From contig JACCGJ010018281.1 of assembly GCA_013407085.1 (NCBI GenBank), positions 62,001-126,000 of the forward strand: a stretch of DNA of 64,000 nt, written 5' to 3'. A model generated the notes under the pieces. That model was given only the letters and a program-made list of their open reading frames with translations, was not told the DNA's origin and did not search any database. This document shows, piece by piece, positions 59,017-64,000 of this stretch (positions are counted from its first letter, which is position 1; each line of letters begins with the position of its first letter). This DNA is from Atriophallophorus winterbourni (Eukaryota; Platyhelminthes; Trematoda; Plagiorchiida; Microphallidae). Both the position numbers and the translations under genes were made by a program.

Positions 59017-59480
59017 TCAATATTTTTGAATTTCCGCCTTGGTTTCCGTTCGGACCGCATCATTAGGCGTTGATCGATTAGTTCTATCAGATTGTTTGCA
59101 TCCGGCTGTTATCCTGGACAAGCTCATCTTAAAGTTTTGGAGTAAGATGCTTCGGTTAGCTTCCCATTCACGTTTGATAGTATCGGTCATTTGGGTTGTC
59201 CAAATAGGTGAGCTTGAAAAGGATGGGACCTTGCCGCAGTATCCTAGCATCCACATGTAAAGTGTTTATCACACGGAATGTTTCGGCTAGGTATTTCCAA
59301 TGTTTGTAATCGTGCTCTGTCTTTCCCTATGAAGGTACGTCGACAGTATTTTCTCGAACAGCTAAAAGTACAACACTTCTAACATTATATTGTTCTCGAA
59401 ATTTCTGCACAAACTTCCTTTCCTACCATGGTACAACAACATGGATACGGCATGTAGGATCCAACGTACGTTCTATTTCA
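59017..59480 (-). mobile_element. CR1 ORF1 fragment
   Basis: The minus strand at 59256-59017 reads 'TTQMTDTIKREWEANRSILL' and 'FKMSLSRITAGCKQ', the C-terminal ORF1 block of element C. Decayed pieces of the PWWE block follow to about 59450 (CTACCATGGTACAACAACATGG region). No ORF2 is attached. Confidence 0.75.
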
Positions 59481-60960
59481 CCATTTTCTCAATAATCGAA
59501 GGTTCACTTGATCAGCAAAAATAAAGCGAAACAGTTTGTTGCTTGATCGCAACTTCATGATGCTAATAATTTTGTCTCGTTCAAGTTGTGCACGTTTACA
59601 TTCAGTGGTCAATTGGGTGAACTATGTAGGTCGTGCAAACGGCGTTCGTTAACGGCTTTGCCAGTTTGACCGCAACGTGTCATATATGGTACAAAATTCA
59701 TGTTGCAAAATTATTTTTAAAACATCTAACAATCTAGTATCCGTAATTGCACGCTTTTTGATGACATGGAGCGTAAATGTAACCATACTATAGTTGTTAG
59801 GCGAAATGCTTTTAAACAATTAAACAACTTTATTCAAATTGGAATATTTGGAAACATTTTCTGTCTTTTAATCGAAGATTCAAAAAGTGAATTTTGACTG
59901 TTTTAGTAATTACATTCAAAGAACGATACACGAAATCCGGTGAGGCTGACTTCACCCTGACTGAGGCACTAGCAGGTTAAAATAGTTGCGGACATAGCAG
60001 TCAAACACTGGGGCGCTCCAAATGTAATCTGCTCAAATATACACCAACATGAAACACTATAATTCTGAAAGTATTTTATGGTTTCCATCGTGAAACGGTT
60101 AACAATACTGCGAAATTAATAATGCGATGAGATTTTGCGCACCCCATTCATGAAATATGACATTTTGACTCCATCATCATTCAAGGCAGCTTCCTTATCA
60201 AGAATGGCTGTTTTTCGAGCATATATAAATCAGCATGGCATCTAACAACAGGCCATAAAGTGGATAAAAACTAGCAGCTCTAGAATAACGAAGCCATATA
60301 TTTTCACACGCAAGAAAACTGACACCACGTAGCAACAAATACAACAACAACTTCTTATCAAAACTGACCAAAATAATGGTTATTCTAGTGCGACAGCATC
60401 ACCAAGGCTTACTCGATCGTGACTAAAGAAAGTAAAACGTGTCGTGAAAACGAAGCCTTTGTGCAAGTCGGTGGTCCAAGCTTCCGCAACATGGGGCCTA
60501 GCCAGCTTAGCCTGTGTATGTTTCTATATATCAATATTACTACCGACAATCCTATTACGGATAACAGTTGTTTATGGGATGCCAAAAGCTAACTCCCAAA
60601 ATGTTACGAAACAGAATTTGTAGAATAATTGGAGACTTTGAATATGTTTCCTGCGTGAGTTCAGAGTAGTAACCCACAACTTTCACCTTTTGGTGTCAGA
60701 GGAGACCTAACATACAGAATGTTACAATCACTTTTGGAATGCGTGAAGAATATTCCTCGTCTACTGGTTTGAAATTACGGATAAAACTTCCAAGATACCT
60801 GAAACAATCAACAATTTCCAGCGCCTGATTTTCTGGTAATAATGTGGTGTTTGATTATTCAATGTTTTCAAGCAGAACACTGTACTTAGGAGGTGCAAAA
60901 CGCTTTCCCAATTTTGATAGATTGATAGATAGCAACATAAATATACTCTGTGAATGTGTA
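59481..60960. other. AT-rich intergenic sequence
   Basis: No gene recognised. Confidence 0.4.
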
Positions 60961-60984
60961 CGAGTCGTAATGAATAACTATATC

Positions 60985-61150
60985 AAAGTAATGTGTTACT
61001 CACATCCCCATCCCTTACAACAACACATTACTTTGGACATCCATAAGCGCCTTGGGTAATTGACCAAGAATCGCATTGTGATTGTGTCTGAACATCGTCG
61101 TTCGTTGTACTAACTCTATATAACAGTGGCATACGAGTATAACTTTGAAT
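60985..61150. repeat. Retrozyme-like fragment with short inverted repeat
   Basis: CAAAGTAATGTGTT (60985-60998) and AACACATTACTTTG (61022-61035) are 14-bp inverted repeats around the body-start word (CTCACATCCCCATCC on plus). The plus-oriented body follows: GCGCCTTGGGTAATTGACCA, GATTGTGTCTGAACATCG, CGTTCGTTGTACTAAC, AACAGTGGCATACGAG. A further head-to-head pair, without the ribozyme. Confidence 0.55.
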
Positions 61151-61639
61151 AACTATATCATTATTATAGTCCAGATAGAAAAGCTTAGCACTTAGCAGAA
61201 TGTGACTAATCGTTGTAAACATTAACATATCAAGATATAGTAACATAAAGTGTACGTATTAAGTTAACATAATTTTGCTTGAGCAAGATATTTCGATCAA
61301 AATAATCAACTGAATTTTGGATTCTGAAACGGTGTCTGTTGATGTCGCGGTTTTATTAACTGTCAAAGATTAGAAATTTTTCTGAAAGCCATAAACATAA
61401 GCCAGTTTGTTTCCCTTAGACCCGTGATTTTCAATGCAGTTTCAATTTTCGATGTTATATTGATTCTAATAACCTTGTGATGATGAAAATAAGATTTATC
61501 ACAAACTCTGAGATTTAGATTCTGAAAACCACACCTCGCGAAAAAGATGCCCCAACGTACTGATCAGCTAATTTGAAATGACTATGTGATATGGAATCAT
61601 GTACCATGTATTCGGTACATGCTTTAATCTCTAACTCAA
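61151..61639. other. Intergenic sequence
   Basis: Nothing recognised. Confidence 0.4.
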
Positions 61640-63540
61640 TAGAATGATCTACTTTTTTGTAGTTCTTCAGATGATGTTCGCCGTACATGCGTGATTATTG
61701 TTGCACGTTTCGTCATCAAGCTAAATGACAGCATCAGCAAATCTTCTTCCGATGTGATTTGTAATTGGTAATTATGATTTTTTTTATAGAATCCGTTTGT
61801 CCGTTCGCCATTGCTTCTGAGATAGCTCGAATACATAGCTTGTATTATTTGCCATCAGTTTTTCATTGATCCATAGTTTGAAGCCAATTGAAGGTACTGG
61901 TTTATTGAGGTTGTTGTTGAGTGCCACGCTTAGAAAAACGCTCGTAATAGTTGATGGTTTCCTTTGGACAAAACTTTCGCGTTGTCCCAATCGAACTGGC
62001 GTTCAAATTGTCAAGCATGTATCATGATCAATGATTCTTCTTAATGTCTTCTTGCGGCTAACCAGTGTTTATGTAGACTTCTGCTCAGCTTCTGATGGTT
62101 TGTCCGATGTAGTTCTTTTCAAAGCTTGTAGATGATATTCGAATTTTCTTCATTTAGCACTTTTCCTTTGGTATTGGTAAAAAGATATATGACGTTGGTT
62201 TGTGTGGAATTTCTAAGTGATCAACGGACCCAGGGTGCTGTGTTGGAAATATGCTACAAATACGGCAGAACACATTTAAATCTGTTTTCATCTTCGTTTC
62301 TGTGAAGATTTTTCGAACATACTGCGTATTTTGATGCATTTTATGTATTCGAGCTTCTAGAAAACTCTGAACAAATAATCGCCTTCTTGACTGATTAGTT
62401 CCTCTATGCTGCAGTGTGATGATGCTCTTTTGAATAAAATTCTAATGCAGCTGCATCTATGGCTGGTTAGGTGCTTGCCGTGGAAGATTAAAACTTGATC
62501 CCTGTTTGTATTCTTCTTGTAGACACGAGCCCCTAATGTTCCCTCGCTTTATCGTCCTCTTGAGTATTCATAAACGACAGGCAGCTGTCAACTCTATTCT
62601 CTCTGGTAAAGTTGATTCCTGTAAACACACCATTGAGTTGTCGATGCAATTAAACATGTTGTTTTTTACATAATCTCAAAAGTGTTTTCCATATTTTCAT
62701 TTTACTGTTAGAGCAATCCGTTCCAAACGTTGCATGACTGCTGCGGCAATTAGTTGGAAACAGGTGATCCCATAGGTGTTTCTCGAATCTGCTGGTAGAA
62801 TTTACCAATGAACTAGAAGTGGGTTTATAGGCACAGTACGATCAGTTCCATCAAGGTATATTGGGTTAATCATTTTCCGTTTTGGGCAGATCGTCGTGTA
62901 ACGATGATAGGGGTGATTCGCGAGCGCTCTGAAAATTGCTGTGAATAAGGACATTACGTCGATAGTAACCATTTTTCTTCATCATCGAGCTTCAAATTCT
63001 TCAATTTCAAGATAAATCATTAAAAAGAGTTAACTACTTGTTCCGAGAGTCACCAGGTATAAATTCATCTTCGCATCTTCTTTGCTTTCTTGGAATTTGC
63101 TACTCCTGATAAACAAACCATCGGGGTAATGGGGTATTCTATTTATGTATTTTTTGTAGGCCGTAGAATCTGGGTATGACAGAATCTTCTGGATACATTT
63201 TTCAAAGTAGCGATGATTTTCAAGTCACTTTGTCAAGAATTCGTTTATCCGTCTGTAATTTTTGTCACCTAAATTAGCTGTTGTTTTTAATATTGAGGAG
63301 AGTACGATCTGATTTAAAAATATTCTCACTCATTCTTTTGTTTCTTGGACCCGTCAATAGAAAAATTGGGGAAGAGTTTGCGTGCATTAGCAAAATATTG
63401 GCTAGTTCCTAGATCCTATATAACCACCAACTCTCTCTGTCTTGTCGTAATCGCCATTTACATTCACTCCACACACTATTTTGCGAACTTGAGTAGCTAT
63501 TTTATACCACTGTTTGAGATTTTCAGTTGAGCGTTGTGAA
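61640..63540 (-). mobile_element. Penelope-like element, decayed
   Basis: Minus-strand frames give Penelope RT landmarks in order: RFYGLQKIHK (about 63139-63170), DVMSLFTAIF (about 62930-62965), FYQQIRETPMGSPVS (about 62764-62810), a GARVYKKNTNRDQVL block (about 62490-62530), then the GIY-YIG endonuclease signature FEKNYIGQT (about 62108-62135) and a DWDNAKVLSKGNHQ block (about 61950-61995). Penelope-like elements combine this RT with a GIY-YIG nuclease. I could not find the catalytic YVDD region; the stretch where it should be is shortened and full of stops. The low-coordinate end (61660-61760) resembles the arms of the 23.2-kb hairpin. Confidence 0.85.
61665..61760 (-). ncRNA. Hammerhead-like end of Penelope-like element (decayed)
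   Basis: The minus strand reads CTGATGCT, then GTCATTTAGCTTGATGAC (helix II as at 23.2 kb with one changed pair) and GAAACGTGC. The cleavage nucleotide should not be G, and A9 is C here, so it is probably inactive. TTTG before the core and CAAC after GTG can pair over three bases. Confidence 0.4.
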
Positions 63541-64000
63541 ATTCAGTGGCAAATTTGAGATGATTTTGTAGGCTAGCGCTTGATATTGCAGCGTCCAACA
63601 CAACCACGCTATCGTACTCCACATATACTCGGCAGTTTCACACAGTGCAACTAAGATTTATTGAATCAAGGTGGTCATATACGCTTTTAAAACTACAGCT
63701 CGGTTCCGGAGAACATCAACGTCAACCTAAATTATACTAGAACATGATGAGAATCTATGTAGTTGTTAAAAATGGAGCAGTAACACTCAAAGGATCCTCT
63801 TCGATGAGCTTAATAGCAATAGTGGCGGATATATGTTAAGATATATTTGGGAACGAACGAGAAGTCATTATCTTGAAAATAAATTTGAAAGTAATCGGTT
63901 AGAGCAATTTAAGGGTAACGTTCTACTTTTGAGATGAGATTCATCAGACCAGGGGCAGTAGCTAAAACAAGAAATGTGATTATATAGCACACCTAACCTC
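63541..64000. other. Window end
   Basis: AT-rich DNA. The 5' part of the Penelope-like element may extend into it, but I could not read further motifs. Confidence 0.35.

Noticed and set aside
1..64000. CRISPR arrays, bacterial operons, prophage or rRNA operon
   Set aside because: No regularly spaced identical repeats, no prokaryotic gene clusters and no rRNA-like conserved blocks were seen; the intron-bearing globins mark eukaryotic DNA.

Overview
The window reads as nuclear DNA of a digenean trematode (fluke). It is AT-rich and intron-bearing, dominated by retroelement debris, and carries a cluster of fluke-type globin genes. All three intact globins have the tyrosine pair at B10 and E7 that marks trematode haemoglobins/myoglobins. 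The species cannot be named from the sequence alone. There is no bacterial-style gene content, and I recognise no rRNA, tRNA or CRISPR array.

Host genes. Three intact three-exon globin genes lie on the + strand: 14415-15033, 32726-33341 and 34699-35298. Each has exons of exactly 107, 226 and 117 nt, encodes 149 residues and has a TATA-like box 48-60 bp before its ATG. A fourth, very divergent globin is on the - strand. Its exon 2 (54940-55165) and exon 3 (50446-50562) keep the same 226 and 117 nt lengths and splice phases, but are separated by a 4.4-kb intron; I could not find its exon 1. Two other ORFs followed by polyadenylation signals (36187-36474 -, 56046-56405 +) are unrecognised.

Retroelements. 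From 15.2 to 27.3 kb there is a pile of CR1-clade LINEs on the - strand. An old CR1 (element A, about 16158-25200) is interrupted by a nearly complete younger CR1 (element C, 17746-21536, intact 966-codon ORF2, 5-bp target duplication), by a short CR1 3' end (element D, 23713-23988) and by a 205-bp perfect-hairpin insertion (23218-23422, 14-bp target duplication). Further CR1 remnants lie at 4.4-6.3, 15.2-15.9, 25.6-27.3, 29.3-30.0, 30.2-31.1, 56.9-58.5 and 59.0-59.5 kb. An RTE-clade LINE 3' half is at 42545-43802, four copies of a LINE C-terminal/C2H2 fragment are at 1-480, 41339-41860, 45525-45910 and 46215-46400, and a decayed Penelope-like element is at 61640-63540.

Most interesting. A dispersed repeat of about 240 bp recurs through the whole window. 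By eye it carries type I hammerhead ribozyme motifs: CTGATGA, a variable but base-paired helix II, then GAAACCGGTC/T with a palindromic helix III. There is one tandem dimer (1.2-1.76 kb, 238-bp spacing), two stem-II subfamilies, head-to-head inverted pairs, a B-box-like motif in the unit, and one copy in the sense orientation inside the large globin intron. This matches the retrozyme / schistosome Sm-alpha type of ribozyme satellite. The Penelope-like element and the hairpin insertion share a different hammerhead-like end. No single copy keeps every catalytic base, so present-day activity is unproven.

The remaining stretches are AT-rich intergenic DNA in which I see no gene.
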